A stretch of DNA of 19,714 bases from Bacillota bacterium (GTDB taxonomy: Bacteria > Bacillota > Limnochordia > Darwinibacteriales > Darwinibacteriaceae), in NCBI GenBank assembly GCA_012518325.1, contig JAAYSR010000105.1, positions 1 to 19,714 on the forward strand. The letters run 5' to 3'. The notes under the pieces were generated by a model. The model saw only the letters and a program-made list of their open reading frames with translations. It did no database searches and was not told where the DNA came from. Positions 1-7,869 of the stretch are shown here, one piece after another. Each line of letters begins with the position of its first letter. Position 1 is the first letter of the stretch. The translations under genes were made by a program, and so were the position numbers.

Positions 1-549
1 CGGATTACCGCCGGCCAGGTCGTACAGAAGCTGACAGGACAGGAGGCGCCGGAACGGCGAAAACTGCCCGAAGTCAAAGAACGGAGGCGGCGGGAGAGCA
101 CCCGGGGGGTGGAAGTCAAGGGTGTTGACAACCTCTTGGTCCGTTTTTCCAAATGCTGCAATCCCGTACCGGGCGATGAGATTATCGGGTATATCACACG
201 GGGGCGGGGAATTTCGGTCCACCGCATGGATTGCCCTAATGTGGCGAGTTTGTCCACTGATCCCGGCCGGCAGATCGAAGTGTCCTGGAATGCGGATGAA
301 ACTGACTCATATCAAGTGGAGATTGAAATAGACGGTTTTGACTGCCCGAATTTCCTCTCCAATATCATGAACACTCTGTCAGAAAGAAAGACAAATGTGG
401 AGGCTGTTACCGCCAGGACGGGCAGGAATGGTTCTGTTAATGTACAGCTGGTAGTGGACATCCGTGATGTCGAACACCTCAAAGATATCATGGGTGCCCT
501 GCGGCAAGTATACGGGGTCCTGGGAGTGCATCGGGCAACCCCCAGTTAA
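1..549 (+). CDS. relA: RelA/SpoT (p)ppGpp synthetase/hydrolase, C-terminal part
   Basis: This is the 3' end of a bifunctional stringent-response enzyme that makes and degrades (p)ppGpp; the gene enters from the left edge, in frame from base 1. About 182 residues are visible. A basic linker (KERRRRES) leads into the conserved RIS/zinc-finger-like segment, with FSKCCNPVPGDEIIGYI and HRMDCPN (about residues 50-80 of this fragment). A C-terminal ACT domain follows (YQVEIEIDGFDCPNFLSNIM through LRQVYGVLGVHRA). These are regulatory domains; the hydrolase and synthetase domains lie outside the window. The GTG at 109 is an internal codon, not a start, because homologous-looking sequence continues upstream without a stop. 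The stop TAA lies 24 bases before dtd, and relA-dtd is a conserved Bacillota pair, probably co-transcribed. The identification is secure for the family; whether the full protein has both activities cannot be seen. Confidence 0.95.
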   Translation, partial: RITAGQVVQKLTGQEAPERRKLPEVKERRRRESTRGVEVKGVDNLLVRFSKCCNPVPGDEIIGYITRGRGISVHRMDCPNVASLSTDPGRQIEVSWNADETDSYQVEIEIDGFDCPNFLSNIMNTLSERKTNVEAVTARTGRNGSVNVQLVVDIRDVEHLKDIMGALRQVYGVLGVHRATPS

Positions 550-573
550 TCGAATGGTGTAGGAGTTGATGAT

Positions 574-1023
574 TTGCGCGCAGTTGTGCAAAGGGTAAGC
601 AAGGCAGAGGTGACTGTGGAAGGCAAGGCAGTCGGCAGCATTTCCAAAGGGCTGCTGGTGCTCCTCGGTGTCGGCGAAGGAGACTCGGAGGGAGACGCAC
701 GCTATCTGGCGGAAAAAATTGCCAATTTGCGCGTGTTCCCCGATGAGCAGGGCAAGATGAATCTAAGTGTGAAGGATGCAGACGGCGAAGTTTTGGCCGT
801 CTCTCAGTTTACTTTGTACGGTGATTGCCGCAAGGGCCGAAGGCCGAGCTTCAGCTCGGCAGCCCACCCCGAGGCTGCCAATGAACTGTACCTTAAGTTT
901 GTAGATGTACTGAGAACCGAGGGTCTGCATGTGGAGACCGGAGTCTTCCAGGCTCACATGGAGGTTGCTTTGATCAACGACGGTCCTGTGACGTTGCTGG
1001 TAAGCAGTGGAGGAGAGTTTTAG
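574..1023 (+). CDS. dtd: D-aminoacyl-tRNA deacylase
   Basis: Cytoplasmic enzyme that removes D-amino acids (and mischarged glycine) from tRNA. The 149-residue product has the usual family length and both DTD signature motifs: SQFTLYGD near residues 76-83 and the cis-proline motif NDGPVT near 134-139. The N-terminus MRAVVQRVSKAEV is the standard family start. It requires a TTG start codon at 574, supported by AGGAG at 561-565 with 8-base spacing; no better ATG or GTG exists. It follows relA by 24 bases, and its stop lies 1 base before the next start, so it is probably the second gene of an operon. TTG starts usually lower translation, which fits a proofreading enzyme needed in small amounts, but this is inference. 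Confidence 0.97.
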   Translation: MRAVVQRVSKAEVTVEGKAVGSISKGLLVLLGVGEGDSEGDARYLAEKIANLRVFPDEQGKMNLSVKDADGEVLAVSQFTLYGDCRKGRRPSFSSAAHPEAANELYLKFVDVLRTEGLHVETGVFQAHMEVALINDGPVTLLVSSGGEF

Positions 1024-1024
1024 G

Positions 1025-1654
1025 ATGCAGGTAAAGCGTTTTAATGTGAACGCCTTTGGCGTCAACTGTTATGTGGTGTATCATCAGGGTGAATCAGTTG
1101 TTGTTGATCCAGGAGGGCCCTCCGAGGCTGTCCTGGCTTTTCTAGCAGAAGAGGGACTGAAGACGGTTGCCATTATCAATACCCATGGCCATGCGGATCA
1201 TATTGCCGGGAATGCCTGGTTTGCTGAGAAGACCAACGCTCCTCTCATGATCCATGAGGCTGATGCAGCCTATTTGAGCGATCCGAATCTGCACCTAGGA
1301 CCGCAGATCCGGCTTGATGTACCGGACAGCAAGGCGGATCGGTTTCTTGCAGACGGGGATGTGATTGAAGTCGGCGGCGGAGAGCTGACAGTGCTGCATA
1401 CCCCGGGGCACTCTGCAGGAGGAATTTCTCTGTCTGGTCCGGGATTTGTGCTGACCGGCGACACGCTTTTCAAGGGGTCCGTCGGGCGCTGGGACTTTCC
1501 CCAGTCGGACGAACTGGCACTTCAGCGCAGCCTGCTGAGCTTGAGCCAGCTGCCGCCTGAAACTGTCGTATATCCCGGCCATGGTGCACGTACCACCATT
1601 GGCGATGAGCTCAGGCACAATCCCTTTCTAAACTCACTAAAGGGTGTGGAGTAA
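1025..1654 (+). CDS. MBL-fold metallohydrolase, glyoxalase II-like
   Basis: A 209-residue metallo-beta-lactamase-fold hydrolase of the glyoxalase II-like / YqgX type, probably a cytoplasmic thioesterase-like enzyme; the substrate is unknown. The full dinuclear metal site is visible: THGHADH (H54, H56, D58, H59), H129 in HTPGHS, D146 in TGDTLF and H186 in YPGHG. At about 210 residues it lacks the C-terminal substrate-binding domain of true glyoxalase II, as YqgX-type proteins do. I chose ATG 1025 because GGAGGAG at 1009-1015 lies 9 bases upstream; an in-frame GTG at 1007 overlaps that ribosome site. The Shine-Dalgarno lies inside the end of dtd, so translation is probably coupled. An MBL gene after relA-dtd is common in Clostridia. 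Confidence 0.93.
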   Translation: MQVKRFNVNAFGVNCYVVYHQGESVVVDPGGPSEAVLAFLAEEGLKTVAIINTHGHADHIAGNAWFAEKTNAPLMIHEADAAYLSDPNLHLGPQIRLDVPDSKADRFLADGDVIEVGGGELTVLHTPGHSAGGISLSGPGFVLTGDTLFKGSVGRWDFPQSDELALQRSLLSLSQLPPETVVYPGHGARTTIGDELRHNPFLNSLKGVE

Positions 1655-3127
1655 ATCAGTATTCCTTTTTATCTCGGTCAAGCGAGTTTCAAGGTAAGAG
1701 CCCCAGAGTCACTGGTCTCTGCCACAGAAGCAGCCATTAAGTCATTGGTGCCCAAAGCCGCCTTCGGCGACGGCAGGGAGGTGCTGATTGAGGCGGAAAG
1801 CGAAGACGATCTCCAGGTCCGTGTATCCATCGAGGGAGGGGAGACGTGGAGCGGCAGCGACAGTGCTGCAGGGCTTTCCCCGAAAGAAAGGACGCAGCGG
1901 ATCAAGGAGCTGGTTCGCCTAGGCATCCATCGGGCGCTGCAGGCGAGCTATGATCTGGCACCGAGTCCCTGGGGCACCCTCACAGGCGTGCGTCCAACCA
2001 AGCTCGTGCATTCCCTCTACGACAGCGGATGTGACTGGACTGAAATTGCAGCAGCATTGGATGCACACTATGCGGTAAGCCCGGAGAAGGCGGAACTCCT
2101 CATTGATGTGGCTAAGAGGCAAAGGCGATTTTTTCACCAAACACCTAATGATCCCATCAGCATTTATGTGGGCATTCCCTTTTGTCCGACCCGGTGCAGT
2201 TATTGCTCCTTTGCCGCATACCCGCTGACGAGCCACGGCCATCTGTTGAAACGCTTTTTGTCAGCGCTGCTCCTGGAAATCCGGGCTGTAGGGGATTTAA
2301 TCCGTGAGCTTGGTTTGCATGTCGAGAGTGTCTATCTCGGCGGAGGCACCCCGACGACGGTAACCGGCTCTGATCTGGAAGAACTGCTCCAACTGATCAG
2401 CAGGCACTTGCTGACGGCTGACACACGGGAGTACACTGTGGAAGCGGGCCGGCCCGAGACGCTGTCCAAAGAAACCCTGAAGATTCTCAAGGAGGCAGGA
2501 GTTCAGCGTATTAGCATCAATCCTCAGACGATGCACGATCAGACGCTGCAGACCATCGGGCGTGAACATTCTGTAGAGGACGTCCACAGGGCCTTTGCAC
2601 TAGCCCGGCAGGCAGAGATTCCTGTAATCAATATGGACATTATTCTGGGCCTGCCTCGGGAGCGGCTCGGTCATGTGGAGCACACTCTCCAGGAGATCAA
2701 GAAGCTGAAACCAGACAATCTCACCGTCCACAGCCTGGCGCTGAAGAGGGCGTCCCGCCTGAAGAACTCATTAGATGAGGCACATATTGCCCACGCCCAG
2801 GGCGAGGCCATGGTCAACCTGGCCCGGGATGCGGCCCAAAGTATGGGCATGGAGCCTTACTACCTGTATCGCCAACGGCATATTTTCGGAGGCTTGGAGA
2901 ATATCGGCTATGCCCGGGAGGGATGCGCTTCCGTATACAACGTGCAGATGATGGAAGAGAGGCAGACCATTGTTGCCTTGGGCGGAGGCGGCATGACTAA
3001 ACTGGTCTCACCCGATTTGCGCCTGGTTAGGCTGGCCAATCCCAAGTGTCCTGCGACTTACAGCCAGCAGGTGGAGGCCTCCCTGGCAGAAAAGTTGGAC
3101 CAGATCCGCAGGCACTTTTTGGGGTAA
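1655..3127 (+). CDS. hemZ: HemZ-type radical SAM coproporphyrinogen dehydrogenase-like protein
   Basis: Radical SAM protein of the HemZ/HemN superfamily, annotated in Bacillota as oxygen-independent coproporphyrinogen III dehydrogenase, although heme synthase activity of HemZ proteins is not firmly established. The 4Fe-4S/SAM motif CPTRCSYC (CX3CX2C) is at about residues 177-184 counted from 1655. It follows WGTLTGVRPTKL, a typical HemZ marker. YLGGGTPT, VEAGRP, RISINPQT, NMDIILGLP and YYLYRQ complete the family signature. The start is odd. Family-like sequence (SIPFYLGQASFKV) begins right after the preceding stop TAA at 1652-1654, yet no ATG, GTG or TTG occurs in frame until TTG 1745. That TTG has no ribosome site and would remove about 30 residues. 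ATC 1655 or ATT 1661 behind AGGGTGTGGAG (1641-1651) are the plausible starts. The coordinate given is the outer limit; a conservative start is 1745. Confidence 0.88.
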   Translation: MSIPFYLGQASFKVRAPESLVSATEAAIKSLVPKAAFGDGREVLIEAESEDDLQVRVSIEGGETWSGSDSAAGLSPKERTQRIKELVRLGIHRALQASYDLAPSPWGTLTGVRPTKLVHSLYDSGCDWTEIAAALDAHYAVSPEKAELLIDVAKRQRRFFHQTPNDPISIYVGIPFCPTRCSYCSFAAYPLTSHGHLLKRFLSALLLEIRAVGDLIRELGLHVESVYLGGGTPTTVTGSDLEELLQLISRHLLTADTREYTVEAGRPETLSKETLKILKEAGVQRISINPQTMHDQTLQTIGREHSVEDVHRAFALARQAEIPVINMDIILGLPRERLGHVEHTLQEIKKLKPDNLTVHSLALKRASRLKNSLDEAHIAHAQGEAMVNLARDAAQSMGMEPYYLYRQRHIFGGLENIGYAREGCASVYNVQMMEERQTIVALGGGGMTKLVSPDLRLVRLANPKCPATYSQQVEASLAEKLDQIRRHFLG

Positions 3128-3177
3128 AACACCTGCTCAATTGGGATGTACTTGCTGGACAAGCAGAACTTGCCGGT

Positions 3178-3206
3178 TTGACAGAGAGGCTTGTTTCAAG
3201 TACAAT
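3178..3206 (+). promoter_or_regulatory. Sigma-A promoter of the isomerase-TPR gene
   Basis: TTGACA at 3178-3183 and TACAAT at 3201-3206 are separated by exactly 17 bases. This is a near-perfect housekeeping promoter, lying 43 bases before the next start codon. Transcription would begin near 3213. It separates the downstream gene from the relA-to-hemZ block. No terminator was seen after hemZ. Confidence 0.85.
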
Positions 3207-3248
3207 TAGCATGTTGGTCTTTCTTATATTAGAAAGGGTTGGTAAACG

Positions 3249-4766
3249 ATGTTTCACAAGATGCGGGACAAGATGAAAATCGTGGTTTTTGTTGTCCTAC
3301 TGGCAATGGTTGGCGGCGGACTGTGGGCAGCCGTGAGTTATTTCTTTGGAGGCGCCACCGGGGTTTCCACCGAAGCTGCCGCTGTAGTGGCTACAGTAAA
3401 CGGCCAGCCGATTCACATGTACGACTTATACAGGGTCTTTATTAATCAATTACAGCAAATAGAAGCTCAACAGGGTACTCTTTCCGGTAGAGCCTACGAA
3501 GCGGTGCGCTATCAAGCCCTGGACCTGCTGGTTAACAGTGTGGTCATCAGTCAGGAAATCTCCAAGCGGAATCTCAGTGCATCGCCGGCTGAGGTTGATG
3601 CAGAGCTTCAGCGCATCATTGATCTTTTCCCGAGCGAAGATGATTATAAATCGCAGTTGCAGTCTGCAGGGCTGACTGAGGAGATCCTCAGAGCTCAACT
3701 GGCTGAAGAAGTTAAGTATAATAAACTGACTCAAGAGATTATCGGCGGCATACCGGTAAGTGAAGAGGAGATCAAAGAAGCCTACGAGCAGGTGCGCACC
3801 AGCCATATTCTTATCCGTCCTGAAGGGGACAGCGAAGAGGCTTGGGCGGCAGCCGAAGCGCAGGCCTGGGAAGTTTACTCCCAAGTTACCCCCGAAAACT
3901 TCGCAGAGCTGGCTGAATCCGTGTCTGGAGACACCAGTGCGCTGCAGGGCGGCGACATTGGTTTTGTCCCCCGGGGAGCCACTGTGGCAGAATATGAAGA
4001 AGTTGCCTTTTCACTTCAAGTGGGCGAAATCAGTGAACCTGTACGCAGCACTTATGGGTATCATATTATTACAGTCACAGATCGCCTCAACGCCGAGGGT
4101 GAAGATTTTGAAGCCGCTCGCAGCAGCATTGAGGAACGGGTTCGCAGCAAGAAGGGCGAAGCCGACCTCGAAGCCTGGTTTGATGAGCTGCGCGGGGCTG
4201 CCGATGTGGTGATCATGGATCATCAGATGAAGGCCTTCGAGCGGATGCAGTCCGGCGAGTATGAAGAAGCCGTTAACTACTACAAACTAGCCATCGAAGA
4301 ACAGCCTAACGACGGTTATATCTATGCGTCTCTCGGCGACGCCTACTATGAACTGGGTGACATGGAACAAGCTATCGCACAGTATGAGAAGGCTACAGAG
4401 ATTTACAACGACTACGAGCTTTTTGCCGGCCTTGGGGATCTCTACCGGGAGAGCGAACGCCTTGACGAAGCTGTTGAGGCATACCTGAAGACGAGTGAGC
4501 TGGCCCCCAATAACATTTGGGTTCAGCTTGCGGTCTATCAGCACTTGGCTGCTATGGAACGCTGGGACGATGCCCTGGTTGTTGAAGAGCGCATCGAAGC
4601 TTTCCAAGCTATGCAGGACGAGTATCTCAAGGAGCTGAGCGAACAGGAAGAGCAGCAGGAACAGGATGCTGCAGAGGAGTCGGAGGACGTTGCTGTGCCT
4701 GAGGTGAACGAGGAGCCAACTGAAGATACAGAAAGCAAGGTTGGAGACTCTGACCTGGAAGACTAA
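3249..4766 (+). CDS. Membrane-anchored parvulin peptidyl-prolyl isomerase with TPR repeats
   Basis: A 505-residue secreted or membrane-tethered folding factor. Residues 1-9 are basic and about 10-33 form one hydrophobic segment (IVVFVVLLAMVGGGLWAAV) with no lipobox cysteine, so this is probably an uncleaved anchor. Residues about 45-170 look like a SurA/PrsA-type N-terminal chaperone domain (VATVNGQPIHMYDLYRVF). Residues about 183-280 are a PpiC rotamase domain (TSHILIRPEG, FAELAESVSGDTSALQGGDIGFV, STYGYHIITVTDR). Residues about 326-455 hold three to four TPR units, for example GEYEEAVNYYKLAIEEQPND and GDMEQAIAQYEKA. The tail from about 460 is very acidic and rich in Glu and Gln. The protein has no cysteine, usual for extracytoplasmic proteins. 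Start ATG 3249 follows AGAAAGGG. It has its own promoter and a terminator, so it is a monocistronic insertion between hemZ and hisS. A PpiC domain followed by TPRs is uncommon; the client proteins are unknown. Confidence 0.88.
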   Translation: MFHKMRDKMKIVVFVVLLAMVGGGLWAAVSYFFGGATGVSTEAAAVVATVNGQPIHMYDLYRVFINQLQQIEAQQGTLSGRAYEAVRYQALDLLVNSVVISQEISKRNLSASPAEVDAELQRIIDLFPSEDDYKSQLQSAGLTEEILRAQLAEEVKYNKLTQEIIGGIPVSEEEIKEAYEQVRTSHILIRPEGDSEEAWAAAEAQAWEVYSQVTPENFAELAESVSGDTSALQGGDIGFVPRGATVAEYEEVAFSLQVGEISEPVRSTYGYHIITVTDRLNAEGEDFEAARSSIEERVRSKKGEADLEAWFDELRGAADVVIMDHQMKAFERMQSGEYEEAVNYYKLAIEEQPNDGYIYASLGDAYYELGDMEQAIAQYEKATEIYNDYELFAGLGDLYRESERLDEAVEAYLKTSELAPNNIWVQLAVYQHLAAMERWDDALVVEERIEAFQAMQDEYLKELSEQEEQQEQDAAEESEDVAVPEVNEEPTEDTESKVGDSDLED

Positions 4767-4772
4767 AGGCTC

Positions 4773-4805
4773 AGGCGAGTGGTGACCATCATCACTCGCC
4801 TTTTT
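4773..4805 (+). terminator. Intrinsic terminator after the isomerase-TPR gene
   Basis: AGGCGAGTG at 4773-4781 pairs with CACTCGCCT at 4793-4801. Inner pairs (4782-4785 with 4789-4792) extend the stem to about 13 base pairs with a 3-base loop. Five T follow from 4801. It lies 24 bases before hisS, with no recognisable promoter in between. Confidence 0.8.
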
Positions 4806-4828
4806 GACATATGCGAGGGGGGAATAAA

Positions 4829-6103
4829 ATGGCACTGACATCCAGGCCTAGGGGAACTAATGACATAATACCCGGTGAAATTGAACTGTGGCACGAACTG
4901 GAAGGGAAAATCAGACAAGTCTGCCATGCCTACGGCTACCACGAGCTGCGCACTCCCATTTTTGAGCACACAGAGCTGTTTCAGAGGGGGATTGGAGACA
5001 CCACAGATATTGTGGAGAAGGAAATGTATACCTTTGTGGACCGGGGTGAGCGCAGCATCACGCTCCGACCGGAGGGTACAGCCCCCTTGGTGAGGGCCTA
5101 CATCGAGAACAACCTCGGCAGCGGAGCGCTGCCGGTCAAGCTTTATTACTACGGACCTATGTTCCGCTATGAACGTCCGCAGGCAGGCCGTTACAGGCAG
5201 TTCACCCAGTTTGGCTTTGAAGCGCTGGGTTCCTCCGATCCGCTGCTGGACGTAGAGGCAATTGCCCTGCCGATAGATCTGTACAAGTCCTGCGGCCTAA
5301 GCGGTTTCCAGGTGGAGCTGAACAGCATCGGCTGTGCAGAGTGCCGCTCTGTCTACCGCAAGGAACTCACAGCCCATTTTGAGCCCCATGCCGATAATCT
5401 GTGCAGAAGCTGTCAGGGACGGCTGCATCGCAATCCCCTTCGTCTGCTGGACTGCAAAGTGGAAAGCTGCCAGGTTATTGCCAAGGATGCGCCCAAGATT
5501 ACGGAGTATCTCTGCCCTGATTGCGCAGACCACTTCTCCCAGGTGCAGAAGTACCTGGATACGCTGGGGATTAGCTATGTCTTGAACCCCCGCTTGGTGA
5601 GGGGGCTGGATTACTACACACGTACGGTGTTTGAGGTGACCAGTTCAGAACTGGGGTCGCAAAATGCCATTGGGGCCGGCGGGCGTTACGACGGCCTGGT
5701 ACAGGAGCTGGGAGGAAAAGAGACTCCGGCAGTGGGTTTTGCGGTGGGAGTTGACAGACTGCTTCTTGCACTGAAGAACCAGGGTAAACTGCAGCTCAGC
5801 CCTTCCGGTCCTGCCCTGTACTTAGTGCATTTTGGCGGAGAGACGAAACACAAGGCGGCAGAGCTTGCCCAAGGCCTGCGTGGACGGGGTCTGTGGATTG
5901 AGCTGGACTATGCAGACCGGAGCATCAAGGCCCAGATGAAGGCTGCCAACAGGCTGAACAGCCAATACGTCTTGATTATCGGCGAGGATGAACTGGCCAA
6001 GAACCAGGCGGTGCTGAGAAACATGGGCGACGGCCAGGAAGAGTCAGTTGCTTTAGATGAGTTGGAACAGTTAATCACGATTGTGGGAGCGTGTGGAAAA
6101 TGA
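4829..6103 (+). CDS. hisS: Histidyl-tRNA synthetase
   Basis: Class II synthetase that charges tRNA-His. The product is 424 residues, the standard bacterial length. Visible markers are the N-terminus SRPRGTNDIIPGE; motif 1 around residues 40-60; LRPEGTAP (79-86); motif 2 FRYERPQAGRYRQFTQFG (112-129); the histidine-specific motif LVRGLDYYTRTVFE (256-269); motif 3 AVGFAVGVDRLLLAL (301-315); and a C-terminal anticodon-binding domain from about 330. The insertion domain carries paired cysteines (CAEC, CRSC, CPDC), as often seen in Bacillota. ATG 4829 is chosen because GAGGGGGG at 4815-4822 precedes it; an ATG at 4811 lies before that site. The gene overlaps aspS by 4 bases. No T-box leader is present, although many Bacillota hisS-aspS operons have one. 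Confidence 0.97.
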   Translation: MALTSRPRGTNDIIPGEIELWHELEGKIRQVCHAYGYHELRTPIFEHTELFQRGIGDTTDIVEKEMYTFVDRGERSITLRPEGTAPLVRAYIENNLGSGALPVKLYYYGPMFRYERPQAGRYRQFTQFGFEALGSSDPLLDVEAIALPIDLYKSCGLSGFQVELNSIGCAECRSVYRKELTAHFEPHADNLCRSCQGRLHRNPLRLLDCKVESCQVIAKDAPKITEYLCPDCADHFSQVQKYLDTLGISYVLNPRLVRGLDYYTRTVFEVTSSELGSQNAIGAGGRYDGLVQELGGKETPAVGFAVGVDRLLLALKNQGKLQLSPSGPALYLVHFGGETKHKAAELAQGLRGRGLWIELDYADRSIKAQMKAANRLNSQYVLIIGEDELAKNQAVLRNMGDGQEESVALDELEQLITIVGACGK

Positions 6104-7869
6104 CCGATTGGAAAAGGACGCATCATTGTGGCAAAGTAAGCAAGGATAATATCGGGCAGACCATTGTCCTCAATGGCTGGGTCAACCGCCGGCGGGATCT
6201 TGGCCAAGTGATCTTCGTGGATTTGCGTGATCGCTCAGGTCTAGTTCAGATCGTCTTAGATCCTGAAGAGCTGGGGGCAGAGCAGTTTGCACTGGCAGAA
6301 CGCCTGCGCAGCGAGTATGTGATTTCGGTCCGGGGCACTGTTCAGGAACGTCCAGCCGGACAGGTAAACGAGAAATTGGCCACCGGAGCTGTGGAAGTTC
6401 ATGTGTCTAAACTGAGCATTCTGTCCGAAGCTAAAACTCCTCCTTTCCAAATTCACCAGGCGGCAGATGTGGATGAAGCATTGCGCCTTAAATACCGCTA
6501 CCTCCACCTGAGGAGCAGCGAGCTGCAGCACACAATTGCCCTGCGGCACCAAACCACAAATGCAGTGAGGTCCTACCTGAACAGCCAGGGTTTCTTGGAA
6601 ATAGAGACACCCCTGCTGATTCGGTCCACTCCGGAGGGAGCTCGAGACTACATTGTCCCAAGCAGAGTGCATCCCGGGGAGTTTTATGCCCTGCCCCAGT
6701 CGCCTCAGCTTTTCAAGCAGCTGCTCATGATTGCCGGTTTTGAACGTTACTACCAGATCGCACGCTGTTTTCGCGATGAGGATCTGCGGGCGGATCGCCA
6801 GCCTGAATTTACCCAGATTGACGTAGAAATGTCCTTTGTCGACAGAGAAGATGTTATGGAAAGCATGGAAGCGATGATTGTCCATGTCTTGTCGGAAGTG
6901 AAGGGTGTCAAGGTGGAGACTCCCATTCCGCGCCTTTCTTATCAGGAGGCCATGGACCGCTACGGATCCGATAAGCCCGATACCCGATTTGGCATGGAGC
7001 TGTGCGATGTGACTCCACATTTGGGCGGCAGTGAGTTCCGTGTCTTTGCGGATACCGTGAAAACAGGCGGTGTGGTCAAGGGACTGAACGTTAAGGGTGG
7101 CGCGAGCTTCACTAGGCGGCAGATTGATCAGCTTAGCGAACAGGCAGTGTCCTTTGGAGCAAAAGGCCTGATGTGGCTGGCCCTGGAGGAAAACCAGGTT
7201 CGTTCGCCTATTGCCAAGTTCTTGAGTGAGGATGAACTGAATGCGATTCAGAGGGAACTCGCCGGTGAAACAGGGGACCTCTTGCTCCTGGTCGCCGGAA
7301 ACTACGAATTAGTCAGCGAAGTGCTCGGCCGGCTCCGCCTCGCGCTGGGCAAGGAGCTCAACCTGATCGATGAAAACCTCTACAATCTGCTGTGGGTGAT
7401 CGATTGGCCCCTCTTGGTCTATGATGAGGAGAATGGGCGCTATGTGGCCGCCCACCATCCCTTTACTGCTCCCCTGGATGAGGACATTGATCTTTTGGAG
7501 AGCGATCCTGGTAAAGCCAGGGCCAAAGCCTATGACTTGGTCCTCAACGGAGTGGAACTGGGAGGCGGAAGTATTAGGATTACCAACCGCAGCCTGCAGG
7601 AAAGAATGTTTAAAGCCCTAGGTTTTACCATGGACCAAGCCCGTGCCCAGTTTGGCTACTTCCTTGAGGCATTTGAATATGGCACACCTCCCCATGGCGG
7701 CATTGCCTTTGGCTTGGACCGTTTGGTTATGCTGCTGGCCAACAGCAAGTCCATCCGTGATGTGATCGCATTTCCGAAAACTGTAAGCGCTTCGGATCTG
7801 ATGATCGAAGCGCCGTCCAGTGTCAGCCAGGAGCAATTAGATGAGTTGAAAATCAGCTTGAAAGACTGA
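6100..7869 (+). CDS. aspS: Aspartyl-tRNA synthetase
   Basis: Class IIb synthetase charging tRNA-Asp, 589 residues, normal for the bacterial type with a GAD insertion. The order is an N-terminal OB-fold anticodon domain (LNGWVNRRRDLGQVIFVDLRDRSG, residues 24-47), motif 2 (CFRDEDLRADRQPEFTQIDV), the GAD-like insertion in the middle, and motif 3 (GIAFGLDRLVMLL) near the end. Leucine at position 34 in RRDLG is the residue usually found in discriminating AspRS, whereas non-discriminating enzymes often have RDHG; this is inference from a recalled correlation. Start ATG 6100 overlaps the hisS stop as ATGA, with GGGAG upstream at a suitable distance, indicating translational coupling. An in-frame GTG at 6091 sits too close to that site. 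Its 3' end overlaps a convergent minus-strand gene by 17 bases. Confidence 0.97.
   Translation: MTDWKRTHHCGKVSKDNIGQTIVLNGWVNRRRDLGQVIFVDLRDRSGLVQIVLDPEELGAEQFALAERLRSEYVISVRGTVQERPAGQVNEKLATGAVEVHVSKLSILSEAKTPPFQIHQAADVDEALRLKYRYLHLRSSELQHTIALRHQTTNAVRSYLNSQGFLEIETPLLIRSTPEGARDYIVPSRVHPGEFYALPQSPQLFKQLLMIAGFERYYQIARCFRDEDLRADRQPEFTQIDVEMSFVDREDVMESMEAMIVHVLSEVKGVKVETPIPRLSYQEAMDRYGSDKPDTRFGMELCDVTPHLGGSEFRVFADTVKTGGVVKGLNVKGGASFTRRQIDQLSEQAVSFGAKGLMWLALEENQVRSPIAKFLSEDELNAIQRELAGETGDLLLLVAGNYELVSEVLGRLRLALGKELNLIDENLYNLLWVIDWPLLVYDEENGRYVAAHHPFTAPLDEDIDLLESDPGKARAKAYDLVLNGVELGGGSIRITNRSLQERMFKALGFTMDQARAQFGYFLEAFEYGTPPHGGIAFGLDRLVMLLANSKSIRDVIAFPKTVSASDLMIEAPSSVSQEQLDELKISLKD

Noticed and set aside
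3128..3177. Terminator sought after hemZ
   Set aside because: No stem longer than about four pairs and no T tract; nothing supportable.
3450..3884. 144-residue minus-strand frame inside the isomerase gene
   Set aside because: Antisense shadow with no promoter or ribosome site.
4804..4832. TTGACA just before hisS as a -35 box
   Set aside because: The matching -10 position reads AAATGG over the start codon, so it cannot drive full hisS expression.
6256..7020. Long 254-residue open frame on the minus strand inside aspS
   Set aside because: Shadow of aspS codon usage; no ribosome site and no recognisable protein features.
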